Part shown: piece by piece, positions 51,121-62,628 of the stretch | Layout: each line of letters starts with the position of its first letter | Position numbering within the stretch: the stretch's first letter is position 1 | Origin: Sycon ciliatum | Taxonomy: Eukaryota > Porifera > Calcarea > Leucosolenida > Sycettidae | Length of the DNA: 64,000 nt | NCBI RefSeq assembly: GCF_964019385.1 | Contig: NC_088654.1 | Span: 1,180,101 to 1,244,100 of the forward strand | Direction: 5' to 3' | Translations under genes and position numbers: made by a program | Notes under the pieces: model-generated | What the model saw: only the letters and a program-made list of their open reading frames with translations | What the model was told of the DNA's origin: nothing | The model's database searches: none

Positions 51121-51486
51121 AAAACAGTGAGAATAAGCACTCAAATGTAGCATGCGGACAGCATTAAAAAAAGCAGAGAGAACACATAAGGGGAAAAAGT
51201 GAAACATTCACAACAAACAGATGAAATGAGGGTGACAATATCCGAGAGAGTGTAAGTGTAAGTGCACTTTCGATGGTGGCAAGGGCATAGGTGGTGACAA
51301 TGGCCCAGGTAATTTGGAAAATCCTTCCTGTCCTTCAACACAAAGCAGTTGGTGGTGACTAAGGATGAACAAGTAGCATCAGGGCCATACTTTTAGCTTG
51401 GTCTGCCACCAATCACCGTTTGCTCTGGTCTACCACCATTCACCATTTGTCTTCAAATGTTTGAATACTAATGCTGCACATATGCA
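51121..51486. other. Non-coding interval
   Basis: No gene or element ends recognised. Confidence 0.5.
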
Positions 51487-51490
51487 TTAA

Positions 51491-52805
51491 GGGGGCACAT
51501 CACCCAAAAATTCGCTGAAAAATCGAATTGACTTGGGTCTGTGGGAGTCCGTGAAAGAACGCCCACTCGTTCCGTTGTGACAGATTCCAGGGCCACGTAG
51601 AGGGGCCCTACCCCACCACCCATGGCTGCTTCTGGACTTGTTTTAGGTTTGGGTCCCGCGCACGGACAGAATGGGCACGAAAATGTGAAAAAAATGTAAA
51701 TGCATTTGTTTGGCTCCTGGGTGGCTCGCACACCGTGGCACTATGCCGGGAATTTGAGTTTTTCCGGCCTGGAAAGCCTGTCAGTGAGGCGCAAGAACTT
51801 GTAAATTCATATTGAGTGCTACGTCAGTTGAAAGAGCATGAATAGCTGCAAATTCTCTGAAACTGTGTCCCTATCTGACCAGCCGTTCAAGAGTTATGGC
51901 CGAAAATGTGCCCTTGCAAGGAAAGATTTTTTTGTTGCATGCTGTCATTTGTTGGCAGCACTGTATTTGAATGTGAGCAGACCGTGCGCAACTTGTCGTA
52001 TTATGGAAACACGCGAAAGTGTGCAGAACTTTGCCCCAAGTCCAAAAAAGTCCAAAAAATCACGTTAAAAAACCACGTATTGGGATGCACGGCGGCGGGC
52101 AAAGCCCGCCACCGTGCAGCAGGACTTTTGCCAGCACCCTCGTGACGTTGCAGATATGTGGCTTGATTATTGTAGTTGACGTTGATTTAGTGACATTGGC
52201 AAGTTTGAGTCGTGTCAAGAAGTCAGGTAGGATTCAGTACTAGGCAGTAGTGAAACGTGAGTGGCAGTCTTTGCCGGTTTCTGAGGGCATCCTGGATTTG
52301 GTGTGCAGCGCTATGGAAATGGCTTGCTGTGGAGGTCCCAGCACTGGATGTTGTATCAAAGGTACGACCTCGTAGCACGTGCTAAACCTAAAAAAATTCA
52401 AAAATTGACTTGGGTCTGTGGGCGTCCGTGAAAGAACGCCCACTCGTTCCGTTGTGACAGATTCCAGGGCCACGTAGAGGGGCCCTACCCCACCACCCAT
52501 GGCTGCTTCTGGACTTGTCTTAGGTTTGGGTCCCGCGCACGGACAGAATGGGCACGAAAATGTGAAAAAAATGTAAATGCATTTGTTTGGCTCCTGGGTG
52601 GCTCGCACACCGTGGCACTATGCCGGAAATTTGAGTTTTTCCGGCCTGGAAAGCCTGTCAGTGAGGCGCAAGAACTTGTAAATCATGTCCTGAGGGCCAG
52701 CATAGTGGCAGGAGTGTGTGGTCAAAATTTAACTCAAATCCACTGAGAAACACCAAAGTTACGGTCAATTGAATGCCATATGAAATTTTTGGGTGATGTG
52801 CCCCC
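51491..52805. mobile_element. 1.3-kb TTAA-flanked DNA element with internal duplication
   Basis: TTAA at 51487-51490 and 52806-52809; ends GGGGGCACATCACCCAAAAA and its complement (at least 22 bp matching). About 280 bp (51525-51805) is directly repeated at 52406-52690 with only a few differences. The repeated minus-strand frame (start MRATQEPNKC) follows from the duplication and shows no known domain. No transposase found. Confidence 0.8.
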
Positions 52806-53053
52806 TTAAGATCCTCTCACCAGAGAACCAGAGAATAAACTTTCCAGTTAATTATTATTTCATAAGGCGGAATCACTGAGTATTGCGGACCGAACCGAAT
52901 GTCGCTCAAAGTTGCTTTGAACATTTAGTGCTCAGAGCATATCAAAGTGGGTGGCGTGCCTCAAAAGGGAACGTTACCTGGGACTCATCGATTTGATCAG
53001 CTTGCAAAGTGGACAAGAACATAATCGCTTGAGTTCCTAGATTCTGCAGAACT

Positions 53054-53563
53054 TTGAATAAGAACTTGATTACTGATGACGTTTGTGGAAGTGAATACAG
53101 AATCCTGCTCAGGACAAGGAATCGCAAAAGAAGTGAATACAGAATCCTGCTCAGGACAAGGAATCGCAAAAGGGCAGCTCTCAAATTGCTCAAAGGCAAC
53201 TTTGTTTTTGAAGGCTTTGAACTGTTCACCATTGACAGCATCGCAAGTACTGCCAGCACCAGACAGCGACGTGGTGGTTTCAATGACCAGAAACCGAGAA
53301 ACGCAGAATCGTCCGGAAGAGTCTTCCTAGCAGAGAAGAAGAGCGAGAGCTGTGCCGCTTGCAGCAAGCAACACCCGTCTGGAAATGTCCGTCTTTCAAG
53401 GCAAAGACCGTTGATAAACGATGGGACCTGGCAAAAGAGAAAAAGGCTATGCTATCGATGCCTTGGGTCAGGTCACTGTGGAGCGCAGTGTTCCAGAACC
53501 AGACAATGCGGTGTGGAGTGCATCGAAGTGCATCGACACACAGAATTGGTTGCAGCATCGTAA
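53054..53563 (+). pseudogene. BEL/Pao Gag zinc-knuckle region
   Basis: The frame has CAACSKQHPSGN, RKRLCYRCLGSGHCGAQC and CGVECIEVHRHTEL, the C-x2-C...H and CCHC clusters that end BEL/Pao Gag. Upstream lies a 42-bp tandem duplication (53088-53171) that repeats SEYRILLRTRNRKR, keeping frame. The capsid part is not recognised, so the 5' end is missing or diverged. It overlaps the next frame, implying a frameshift near 53560. Confidence 0.7.
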
Positions 53564-54162
53564 ACCGAAGTTCGAAAAAGTACACAGCGAACCGGAGCTC
53601 AGCACTGAAGGGGAGCGACAACGTTATGTCAGCGAGTAATGTCCGCGCAGCACCAGAGTCACTGCGCACTGTGTCAGTGTTCTTGAGCAACAACGAGCGG
53701 ACCATACAGGTCAATGTGTTCCTGGATGACGGCGCGACGCAGACGCTGATCAGCGCAAGTGCCGCAGGTGCACTTGGTCTCCGCGGAGAGACGAAGAAGA
53801 TTACGATGTCTACTCTGAATGGGCACCAAGAAACGTTTCAGAGTATGCCAGTCACTGTCACACTGTTTGACTTGACCAAAAAGACAAGCGTGGACATCTG
53901 TGCTAACACTGTTCCAGCAGTAACTCGGTCGCTAACACCAGTAGACTGGGAGATTGTCAAGAAGAGCTGGCCACACTTGGAGAATGTCCAGTTCCCGAAG
54001 CTCAGTGATTGGTCGACAGCTGACCTTCTGATTGGCATTGACAACAGCAGCCTGTGTGTATCGCTAGAAGAAGTCATCGGTGGTCCAGGTGAGCCAAGTG
54101 CCCGGAGAACGCCACTCGGCTGGACATGTGTAGGTCCCATCAGTCAAACGGCACTCAGGTAG
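53359..54162 (+). pseudogene. BEL/Pao protease region
   Basis: The useful part begins near 53637 (APESLRTVSVFLSNNERTIQ). VFLDDGATQTLISASAAGAL has the D-[DS]-G aspartic protease signature of the family, and LLIGIDN and RTPLGWTCVGPI follow as expected downstream. The frame is open for 267 codons but its first 90 residues are out of the Gag frame. It stops just before a 1.4-kb non-coding interval. Confidence 0.75.
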
Positions 54163-54169
54163 AATAAGG

Positions 54170-55535
54170 ACACTTTTCTGGTGCCGCTGTGCTTCAACAT
54201 CAGCGCTGCAACTCGCCATGGTGATAATGTGGCTGACGTCATGTTACCAAGGTAAACATGGCGTTTGGCCGTGTTCGCCGCACTCGAGCGCTCAGCTTTT
54301 TTCACAATTAAATCTTGTTTTGAAAAAATACTTCAAGTCTTTTGCAGCACTTTTGGAGGCCAGTCACATCGCGATCTGTACGAGTATCTTTATCATGGCC
54401 ATTGTCTTGTGTCGTTTTGAGCTCGAATAGCTTTCTCTGATGAAGGATTCAAAATATATCATGACGTTCTCTTTTATAGTGGGCATGAAGCTCCCCACTC
54501 GCAGCGGGGATGACATCGGACGGAATAAATGTGTCGAGTCCCGAGCAGGAGTTCTGCTGACAAAAGTGATTAGCTCCTCGCGACCTGGGGCATGTGAGGA
54601 CTACAGTTCTAGTTGGGCAATACCCCACGGACACATCTAGCTGGAAGCGCAGAGTCAATTGAGAAAAATGACCAAGATCATAAAGAAGGCTTGTTTGCTT
54701 CCACAAAATGTTTTAGTAGCCGAATCCACGCACTGAAAACTGCACTTGCATTGTTCCTGTCCAGTCATACAGTACATCAGTGCAGTACAGAGTGCACTTG
54801 CAAGTCACAACGACACGAACACAGTCGCGTGTACAGACTCAGTTATGACCAGCGATCGCGCGTGGGAGTCAAGTACCCTACTCAAGTGCGCATGCTCGGC
54901 TCGCTGCATGCACTGTCTGTAGATCTACAGCAGATTGCTGGTGTGATGCACTACATGTACAGCGCAGTCATTTATGTGTAAGAGACAATGTCGGCTATTT
55001 TGAAACGGCAATGACAGCTTCATCCATAAACGCGGAGCGTGGGGAATGTCTTTGGCGAATGAGAGCTGTTGCATTGGCTAGCTGTACATCCCAGCAAGCG
55101 GGAATGTGCTGGATATCGATACTAAACACCCGTTCATCGCGGTGGTGAATCTGAACAGACCCCGAGGTACGACAGCTTCGTATACTAAATGTGTACAGTG
55201 CGTATGGTGAAACAAGTCGATACTGGTTTCCAGTGAAATGTTGTTATCTATGTACAATATCCACCAATATCCTTTATCTAGGGCCCAAAGGCTATCCAGT
55301 TCACCGGGATTGTGGCCTTGCTATTTTTCGTTTTCTCCGCGTTTTGGGTTGAAATCTGAACATAAAAAGAAGCACTGATGACGTCATTCAGCTCATAATT
55401 TAAGTTTGATATTGGAAATCGATGACAACTAACCCAATGTATCAACACAGAAAATTTGGTTGAAAAATAATAATGTATGCCAAAGTTATTATCAATACAA
55501 GTTTTGTACACACATGATCACCTTATTATACCTGA
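54170..55535. other. Non-coding insertion between protease and RT
   Basis: Nothing recognisable. BEL/Pao elements normally run directly from protease into the pre-RT region, so this is inserted DNA. Ends not identified. Confidence 0.5.
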
Positions 55536-55780
55536 GCAGGAGACTCCTGGGTATCGGCCAGCGTGCACCATTGTCTGATGACTCAGTCAGACGCCGACCT
55601 CACTCAGCTGGTGAGGAAGTTCTTGGAAGTGGAAAGTCAGCCCGGGCCGATGGAGCGGCACTTCTAACCCCAGATGAGCGACATGCACAGGAGACGGTCG
55701 CAAAGTCGATGAAGCACATTGGAAGCCAATACAGTGTTGGCATTCCATGGAAGGATCACCCGCCCGGAGCTATAGTCTGT
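55536..55780 (+). pseudogene. BEL/Pao pre-RT segment
   Basis: Two frames: SDADLTQLVRKFLEVESQPG ends at a stop, and TPDERHAQETVAKSMKH...YSVGIPWKDHPPG continues in the next. This matches the F-x-E-x-E and Y-x-V-x-L-P-W-K region just upstream of the BEL/Pao RT. Confidence 0.6.
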
Positions 55781-56735
55781 TTCAAAAAGATTTACAATCA
55801 GGTTCGGGTCTTAAAAAGTGTGAAGATAAGGGAAATTTGGACAACAAAGTACATAGAATGGCTTGTTAGGACACGGCAAATTGTTCTGTGAAGGTTTCGG
55901 AACAATTGGATCAGTCGTTAAGGAGTTAGAATTTCGGCCAGGTTTCCATGGTTTACAATTTGCCCAGGAAGCCAGTATCAATTTTTTATCAAAACCCAAA
56001 ATATATCCTTTCCTTTTTGGCCTTGTGGTTATGAATGCTGCCTGCTGACCATGAAGTTGTGAGTTCAAATCCCAACCTATCCTCAAGTCAAACTTTTTTC
56101 TTCATTTTTTTGGTGATCAAGCTGGTACAAGACAAAGAAGATGGCTGCACAAAACGACTTGTTGTTGTTGTTGGAGCTCGCGCTTCCTGCCGAACTGACT
56201 GACACTTGACTGGCTCACGCCATGTGAACACACCCACAACACTGCAATGGTGTGAGTGAATATGGAAGCTGTAGGTTTTTGAGATTTATTCTAGTATTTC
56301 AAGATCGCCAATTTATTTGAATTTAGCAGTCAACGCCGTCTTCTATCAGCGTTCACAAGCGTCTGCTTTTCTCAAAATGTCGTCGAAGTCACAGTGACAC
56401 GGATAGCTTTGCCAAGTCATGGCCTTGGGAATGAGTCCGTGTCAATGTCGTTTTCGTCACACGGTGAGTACTGCAATTGCATTGCAGCTCAAAGAAACTA
56501 TTTTGGTCACAAAACGAATTGGGACCCATGCCGCTCGTCAACATTTACAACACTTTCGTTTCGACATTTACATGTCCTCTCTGACTCCATTATCGATACG
56601 AGGAAGAACTCGTTTGTTGTAAACCAGACGACAGACGTACATGACTGTATCAACGTGAGTGAGTTGCCATTTTTCCTGCTTTCGCGCGGAATATTTCTTC
56701 GAGTTCACAGTGAGTTTTCCAGGCAACGCTCGAGT
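55781..56735. other. Non-coding insertion inside BEL/Pao
   Basis: Splits the pre-RT region from the RT fingers. No coding domains or clear termini seen. Confidence 0.5.
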
Positions 56736-56799
56736 GCTCATACGGTAAGACGCCAAACTCCGCGGGCGATCGCCAGGATTGCATATCTTTATGAAACGG

Positions 56800-57344
56800 A
56801 CTGTAATGCTAGCTACCACACTGCTCTGAAGCGTTTAGCCAACACCGAGCAGCGGCTGAGGCGAGACGCTGCATTCGGAGAAGTTTACGCGGCTACGATA
56901 GTGGAACACATCAGCCAGGGCTATGTGCGCCGGGTTGACCCCGCAGACGTCAACGACGGAAACTCGTGGTACTTGCCCCACTTCCCGATAGTCAAGCTGG
57001 ACAAGGCCACAACAAAAGTATGCATTGTGTTCGACGCCGCAGCGAAGTCGAACGGCAAGTCATTGAACAACTTCATCTTGCCCGGCCCCAAATTACAGCA
57101 AGACCTGGTGAATGTACTGGTTAGGTTCCGTCGTGAGCCGATAGCGCTGGTCTGCGATATTGCCCAGATGTACCTCCGTATCAGCCTAAATTCAGACGAC
57201 CGGCGCTACCATCAATTTCTGTGGCGCACAGACACAAGTAAGCCACCAGAAGTGTACGGATTCTGCAGCGTGGTGTTCGGAGTCAATGCTTCGCCATTCC
57301 TAGCGCAGTACGTGTCGCAGCAGCATGCCAGATCGCTCAGCTGA
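56800..57344 (+). pseudogene. BEL/Pao RT, fingers and motifs A-B
   Basis: From about 56800: NASYHTALKRLANTEQRL, NSWYLPHFPIVKLDKATTKV, CIVFDAAAKSNGKSLNNFIL then GP, LVCDIAQMYLRI (motif A, Asp present), RRYHQFLWR and GVNASPFLAQYV. These are characteristic BEL/Pao RT blocks. The N-terminal part of the 316-codon frame (56394-56800) is unrelated flank. It ends at a stop before motif C. Confidence 0.8.
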
Positions 57345-58090
57345 GAGATGCCGCAAGCTGCTAGTGTCGTGCTGGACTCCACATACATGGAGAATAGCAT
57401 GACGTCAGCACCTGGTGTTGCAGCAGCCAAGTCCTTATACGCGGATTTGTCGGCTCTCTGGGGCCAAGCTAACATGCACGCGTGGAAGTGGCTCTCTAAC
57501 TCGGCGGAGGTTCTGGCTGAGATCCCACAAGCGGATCGGGCAAGTCAACTCGAGCTCACGGACGAACAGCTGCCGAACATTAAGACACTCGGCGTCCTCT
57601 GGCAGGCCGAGATTGACATGTTTACATTTCAGTACAAGGTGCCAGATTGCTGCCGAACATTAAGACGCTCGGCGTCCTCTGGCAGGCCGAGATCGACATG
57701 TTTACATTTCAGTACAAGGTGCCAGATTTTACACGTCTGACGAAGCGGCAGTTTCTGCGTATTCTGGCAATCATATTTGATCCGCTCGGCTTTCTAGCTC
57801 CGTACATCGTCCGAGCCAAAGTCCTGTTCCAATCCATGTAGATCGAAGGCTTCGATTGGGACGCCGACTTGCCAGATGATCTCGTCAGTGCAGCTGAAGC
57901 GTGGTGCGCCGAGCTATCAGATTTAAAAGGAGTTCAAATTCCGAGGTGCCTGCGACAATCAGCAGCGACAACATCAAGTAGCAGCGTGGAAGTGTTTGTG
58001 GATGCCTCCGAAAAGGCGCAGTCGTCTACATCCGGCAGCAGTTCAGCAATGGCAGCGACTCAATGCGTCTCGTCGCGTCGAAGATGAAAG
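57345..58090 (+). pseudogene. BEL/Pao RT motif C to connection, with 80-bp duplication
   Basis: LDSTYMENSMTSAPG occupies the YVDD active-site position but reads YMEN, so both catalytic aspartates are gone. KWLSNSAEVLAEIP and NIKTLGVLWQAEIDMFTF follow, the latter encoded twice because of an 80-bp tandem duplication (57569-57648, 57649-57728), which shifts the frame. FDPLGFLAPYIVRAK then a stop (57839-57841), then LPDDLVSAAEAWC and VEVFVDASEKAQ, the start of RNase H. Confidence 0.75.
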
Positions 58091-58917
58091 TCGCCCCGCT
58101 TGCTGTCCACAGTATTCTTAGGTTGGAATTGATGGCCGCAGTTCTGGGTTTGCAGCTAGTGAAGTCTCTTCTACCTCCGCTTGATCTCACGATGAGTACT
58201 GTCACGTTCTGGTCTGACAGTGCTGATGTCCTCTGCTGGATTCGTGGACAGAGCCGAAAGTACAAGCCGTTCGATGCCCACAGAGTCGGCACGATTCAGA
58301 CAGCGAGTGATCCCGAGCAATGGAAGCATGTAGCCACTAGCCGCAACCCAGCCGACCTGTTGATGCGTGGTATGTCTGCAAGTCAGCTCCCAGATTCCCA
58401 GTTCTGGTGGTGTGGTCCAGACATGTCCAGGTTACACACGCCGTCCCCAGGAAAGGCATTGTCTGCAACAGCGGCGGCAGAGCTGAAGAAGCCTGCAGTT
58501 GAGATAGCTCAATTCAGTTATCTTGCGGTCGCCGCCTTGCCGGCATTGGATCCAGAGCGCTACAGCAGCCTCCTCAAGCTGGCCCGGGTCATTGCCTGGA
58601 TCAATCGCTTCTCAAGCAACGCAAGACACCTGAACACTGAGCGAGTGTCAGGCCCCCTGTCCGTAGATGAAATCCGCAGCGCCGAGTATGTCATAATACG
58701 TCAGTGCCAGCAGTCAGCTTTCCCAGAGGAAATCAGTGCTCTACAGCGGGGAAAGCCTATCTCCCCTAAGAGTGTGCGCAGCAGCTTACAGCCGCAGCTC
58801 AACGGAGATGGTATTCTGAGGTGTGGTGGTCGGTTGCGCTATTATTACTTCCTCCGCGTCATCGAAATTGTCGCAGTTCGACTAGTGACTTGTCACTTGT
58901 TACTGACAACTCCATAA
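58063..58917 (+). pseudogene. BEL/Pao RNase H and integrase N-terminal region
   Basis: A 284-codon frame: KMKVAPLAVHSILRLELMAA, TFWSDSADVLCWIRGQSRKY and WKHVATSRNPADLLMRG are the RNase H blocks, with the WSDS and NPAD motifs. Then the W-x-x-GP linker (FWWCGPDMSRL) and ILRCGGRLRY, the LR-x-GGRL signature at the start of the BEL integrase region. After this the sequence leaves the family, so HHCC and DDE domains are absent. Confidence 0.75.
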
Positions 58918-58998
58918 GCTAAACCATTCAAAACTTATTACACAGTATGATAGTCTGAAGACTAGAGTAACGTTCCAGGACAGTTGGACTGAGAGTTT

Positions 58999-59313
58999 TC
59001 ATGCAGAGATAAAGTCCTCGTCGTCGCTGATGTCAATGGACGCAAAAATATCGTTCCGAAATATTTCAAAGAAGGTTGAAAGTTGGTCGCGCCTCATCTC
59101 AAACGCTTTGACTTTCTCCACAGGACAAGAGCTGCTATGATTGTCGTCTGCTAGCTCTGGATGATTCCTACTACACCGCCAGCGAAGCCTAGTAAGAATA
59201 CAAGATCGTTGCGAGGTCGGTTGATTACCGTCGGCGGAATCACCTCGATCTTGAAATGAACTTTTTTTAGCCGTGGCATGCCCATTTATTTTAGCTGCGT
59301 GGTCACAGCTCAT
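58999..59313 (-). CDS. Hypothetical protein, 104 codons
   Basis: Not recognised. An uninterrupted minus-strand frame from an ATG at 59313 to a TGA. The protein is basic and Ser/Cys-rich in the middle (LTRLRWRCSRNHPELADD), has a helix-like KVKAFEMRRDQLSTFFEIFR stretch and ends with an acidic IDISDDEDF tail. It matches none of the retroelement families in the window and lies between the BEL/Pao remnant and a repeat-poor stretch. It could be a host exon, a decayed element or chance; length alone is weak evidence. Confidence 0.3.
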   Translation of the reverse strand: MSCDHAAKINGHATAKKSSFQDRGDSADGNQPTSQRSCILTRLRWRCSRNHPELADDNHSSSCPVEKVKAFEMRRDQLSTFFEIFRNDIFASIDISDDEDFISA

Positions 59314-59870
59314 GCAGGTAAGTGTACTATCAAGTCCAGCGCGCCCTCTTTTTCAGCATCACTGGTACGGCACCTGCGCGTGCATCACTAGCATGCTAGC
59401 ACCACGTGTAGAGTCTACATAGCTCTTGCAGGTACAATCATGTACTGAGTGTCTCAGCTAGCCAGAGCGACAACATTTAATTTTATCGCTGTTACGTGCA
59501 TTTAGTTTGCTGACCCCTCGATGTTTCTCCAAGCGCTGCTACTTGTTCCACGAAGTCATTCTCACCCCAGCTAAGGTAAAACAGTGATGAAGCTTGATTG
59601 AATGGCCATAAGCACGAGAAATGTGCAGGCTGCAACGCCTGACTGATCTCAGCGAGTCGAAATTACCATCGCAGCGACATCAGCGAAGAAATTGCGTCTA
59701 GTTCAAAAATTTCAGCTTCGAATAACAGAAAATAGAACTTTGCCGTCACCCTATAGTGATGAGTATCGACTATGTCCAATTCCTTGCCTCTGGTACGAGT
59801 GCTGGTGAGTAAATATCCCGTTTTATATCAAAAGTCAAACTGCGACAATTTCGATGACGCGGAGGAAGTA
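59314..59870. other. Non-coding interval
   Basis: No gene recognised. Two donor-like sites (CAGGTAAGT near 59314, CTGGTGAGT near 59803) lie on the plus strand without supporting exons. Confidence 0.4.
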
Positions 59871-59970
59871 TTATTATTATTATTATCCAACGCAATAAAT
59901 AGAGTAAGCTGCGCACTCAGTACAAACACCATTAGCAAAACTTTTAATTATTATTATTATTATTATTATA
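59871..59970. repeat. (ATT)n-bounded copy of the AGTAAGCTGCGCACT repeat
   Basis: The dispersed segment also present at 7088-7155 and 15352-15415 sits between two (ATT)n tracts. Confidence 0.7.
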
Positions 59971-60610
59971 CGCACTCCCGCGTTGAAGTGTAGCAGCAGT
60001 ATGCTGCGTCCACAGCTTCGCTTATGCAGACTGGCTTGGGTGAGAGGAGAGGGGAGAGAAAGCAACAAGGCAACCAACATCTATGAAACTGGTCACAATA
60101 ACATGAAGAGAACCAACCTACATATGCATGATTGCACAAGAATGGAGACGACAAAATATAATGGCTATAGTCATTGTGCCACAAAGCCGGTACACAGGAG
60201 ATACTCAATACAGGTTCCACTAAATTGCAAGAGAACAACGCTGCAACGTTAGAATTTCCGCTAAATTATCGCAATTGTAGAGAACGAGTCCAATACAAAT
60301 GAAAACCATGAACAGACTGTCCCGAATTTATTTTGGGAACAAATTGTACTACATGTACATGTACTTGCTGATACTGACGCTGACGCTGACGGAACACGAA
60401 TTTGAGTTGAATACGCACAAAGTCTTGTACATGCACATCAGTATGCGCCGGTGTTGTGGAGTAAGCAGGTACAACTGAGCCACAGTATGCCTCTTATCCA
60501 CAGTGATGGTAAATCTATCTTTCTTCGATCAATCTACATCTGGCTTGCATCATACTGGCAACTCACACCAATCAAGAGGGCCCTCGGCGATTCGCTTCAT
60601 ATCATAGAGT
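59971..60610. other. Non-coding interval
   Basis: No gene or RNA recognised; a short TGACGCTGACGCTGACG repeat lies near 60374-60390. Confidence 0.5.
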
Positions 60611-60780
60611 CATACTGTGGCTCAGTTCGTTAGAGCATTGCTCGCGAAAAGCAATGTCCCTGGCTCGAGTCCCGGTGGTGTGACTGATGATTTTTCTTTC
60701 TTTCATATCTGGCTTGCAAGTGTTGAGTTCCGGAGAGAAAAGAGCAGTACGTGGCATGTGGCCTCTAATTTCCTAAAAAA
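60611..60780 (+). mobile_element. tRNA-like SINE, family D
   Basis: 60611-60678 has TGGCTCAGTTCGTTAGAGC (box A) and GGCTCGAGTCC (box B) with a 5-bp anticodon-like stem TTGCT/AGCAA. The tail contains the unit seen in the palindrome at 10198-10292. Confidence 0.65.
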
Positions 60781-61372
60781 AGTAGAATTGTTGACACACT
60801 GATTATTGGTTGCAATGTACATGTACTTACTAGTACTTGGATCGTTGCATTATCGCCATCCGCGGCAACTCCGCTACGATCTACTTGGCGAACCTTACTC
60901 TCGATCTCGCTGACAGGGTGTGCTGTCACCCTGTCGTTGGGTGCAAGCACCGCTTGACAGACACTGTTTTCACCTCCGTTATCAACAATTCTTTATTCTT
61001 TCACTTCAGCAGATTGCGAGTTTCTGTTTATTCTGCATTCAAATTATTGCTTTTCTTTTTGTTGCACCTGCACCCCGCGCTGCACTCAGACTCACCATAT
61101 TTAGTATCTCTATGGCTACGATGATTCATGCATTTTCTGTACGCTGCATTTTCTCTCTATGCCACGTCGTTGGGTGCATGCATGCGGCGCAAGCCACGTG
61201 CACGCACGCTGCACGTTTTGCTCAGGACAGCGATTTGGCGATCGTTGTTCGAGTGTTCTTTGGGGTGTTCTTGTTGGAACGAGTGGTAATGTCGAAGTAA
61301 AGGAGTTTCTGGTTTTTGTGGTCTGCACGACGATGGTTAGTTGCGGGACCAAGTCGCACCACAACATTTTGT
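60781..61372. other. Non-coding interval
   Basis: No gene recognised; frames here are short and unrelated to known families. Confidence 0.45.
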
Positions 61373-61998
61373 TATGCAGTGTTGTGAGTGGTGTTGGAGT
61401 AGAAATAATTGCTGACTAGACGTCGCGGAGGGGCGAGCTTTCCTGCGCAGGTATGAGTTTGGACGTATTTCTGAATGCTCGTGTGGAAAAATTTTAAATC
61501 CATTATTTCAAGAAAACCCAAAATGGATGATGGGGGACATGTCCTCAGTGCTAAAAGAGGTGTTCTACTATCTGCCGGTGTACAGTGGTTGCTAATTGAG
61601 GACGCAGTTCGCTGTTTTATCAGCGCTTGCAATTTGGCTATTTTCAAGACAATCATTTGTAGCGTCAAGGGATGATTGCCCTTGTCTTCTGTGATGCTTG
61701 CATCGCTAAGCGGTGCTGCCCGAAGAACTCTTCTAAGGTGAGGTAATGTTGGCTTGGTGGAGTGTTGTTCGTAGCTTGTTCTTGTACGCTGTGCCGTGGC
61801 TCGTTTGTAGACCTATAAATCGTGGCAATATCGGGCCAATATTGTGGGGTATGCCAATTCCATGGCTCCCTTCAAAAGATTGCTCACGGGCTTTGGAATG
61901 TCGATCTACACCCCAAAGCAAACCTAGCTGAAAATTTTGAGCAAAATCTGAGAGCACGACTTGCACAAATGTTCTGGTTTTCTCAGACATGCTCTCTT
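61373..61998. mobile_element. Partial copy of the long-TIR element
   Basis: Matches 47520-48147 (middle plus right arm) in the same orientation and ends CTCAGACATGCTCTC. Followed by TTGC rather than TTAA, so the target duplication is altered or the end is rearranged. Confidence 0.75.
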
Positions 61999-62565
61999 GC
62001 GGTAGCTGATGCTGAAATACTTTTTCCGAAATTTAACCAACGCCTTTTTTTGCAATGCTATGGGTGTCCAGAATGAGAAAATCAATATATTAGGGTATGT
62101 AATTGGGCACGTTGGAGGGGTTATGGCCCCCCAAAGTAGCCCAAACAAGGCGTTCTCTACGAAAGAGGCAGGTTTACATTGAGAGCAATGAAATGCTTCC
62201 AACCTTCATCTGTTGCTTCTTGCAATCATGTTCGTAATTCCCATAGTGTCAGAACATGTCAGGGAAGATTTATCAGCAAAATACAATGGTTGAAAGGGCT
62301 TTTTGTGCAACCACTACTTCGAACTGTTGTGCCCAGTGCGGGCTTGCGACTAGTTGGTTTGGAGGTGACAGCGTTGCGAATGACCGAGGGTCCTCGACGT
62401 CTGTCTCACCGTCCAGGAGCAACACGGACTCACGCTGCTATCTGGTGTTCACGAGGTGTTTGTTACGCTGGAAACGGAGCGTCTCTGTAAGTTTGTATCC
62501 CTGGTGATGTTTGTGCCTGGAGAGCACTATATAAGTGGTGCTCTTCAGGCACAATCTTCCTCAGC

Positions 62566-62628
62566 CTACTCAAGCTCAACTGATGAGGGGTGAATTCCCC
62601 GAAACACTGTGTATTGAGCAGGGAGTGG
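62566..62628 (+). ncRNA. Type I hammerhead ribozyme, family 1
   Basis: Complete: CTACTC/GAGTGG and GCTCAA/TTGAGC (stem I), GGGG/CCCC (stem II), ACA/UGU (stem III), intact core, GUA site after 62613. Confidence 0.9.

Larger units (their letters stand above)
53000..58917 (+). mobile_element. BEL/Pao LTR retrotransposon, internal region, broken
   Basis: Gag knuckles, protease, pre-RT, RT, RNase H and the start of the integrase region occur in BEL/Pao order on the plus strand, separated by two non-coding insertions (54170-55540 and 55780-56740). LTRs were not found, and the integrase catalytic core is missing. Confidence 0.8.

Noticed and set aside
54430..54475. Hammerhead starting at CTGATGAAGG
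   Set aside because: No GAAA core or stem II partner follows within the required distance.
59772..59810. First exon ending at a GTGAGT donor
   Set aside because: A dozen codons and a donor-like hexamer occur by chance; no acceptor or further exon was recognised.
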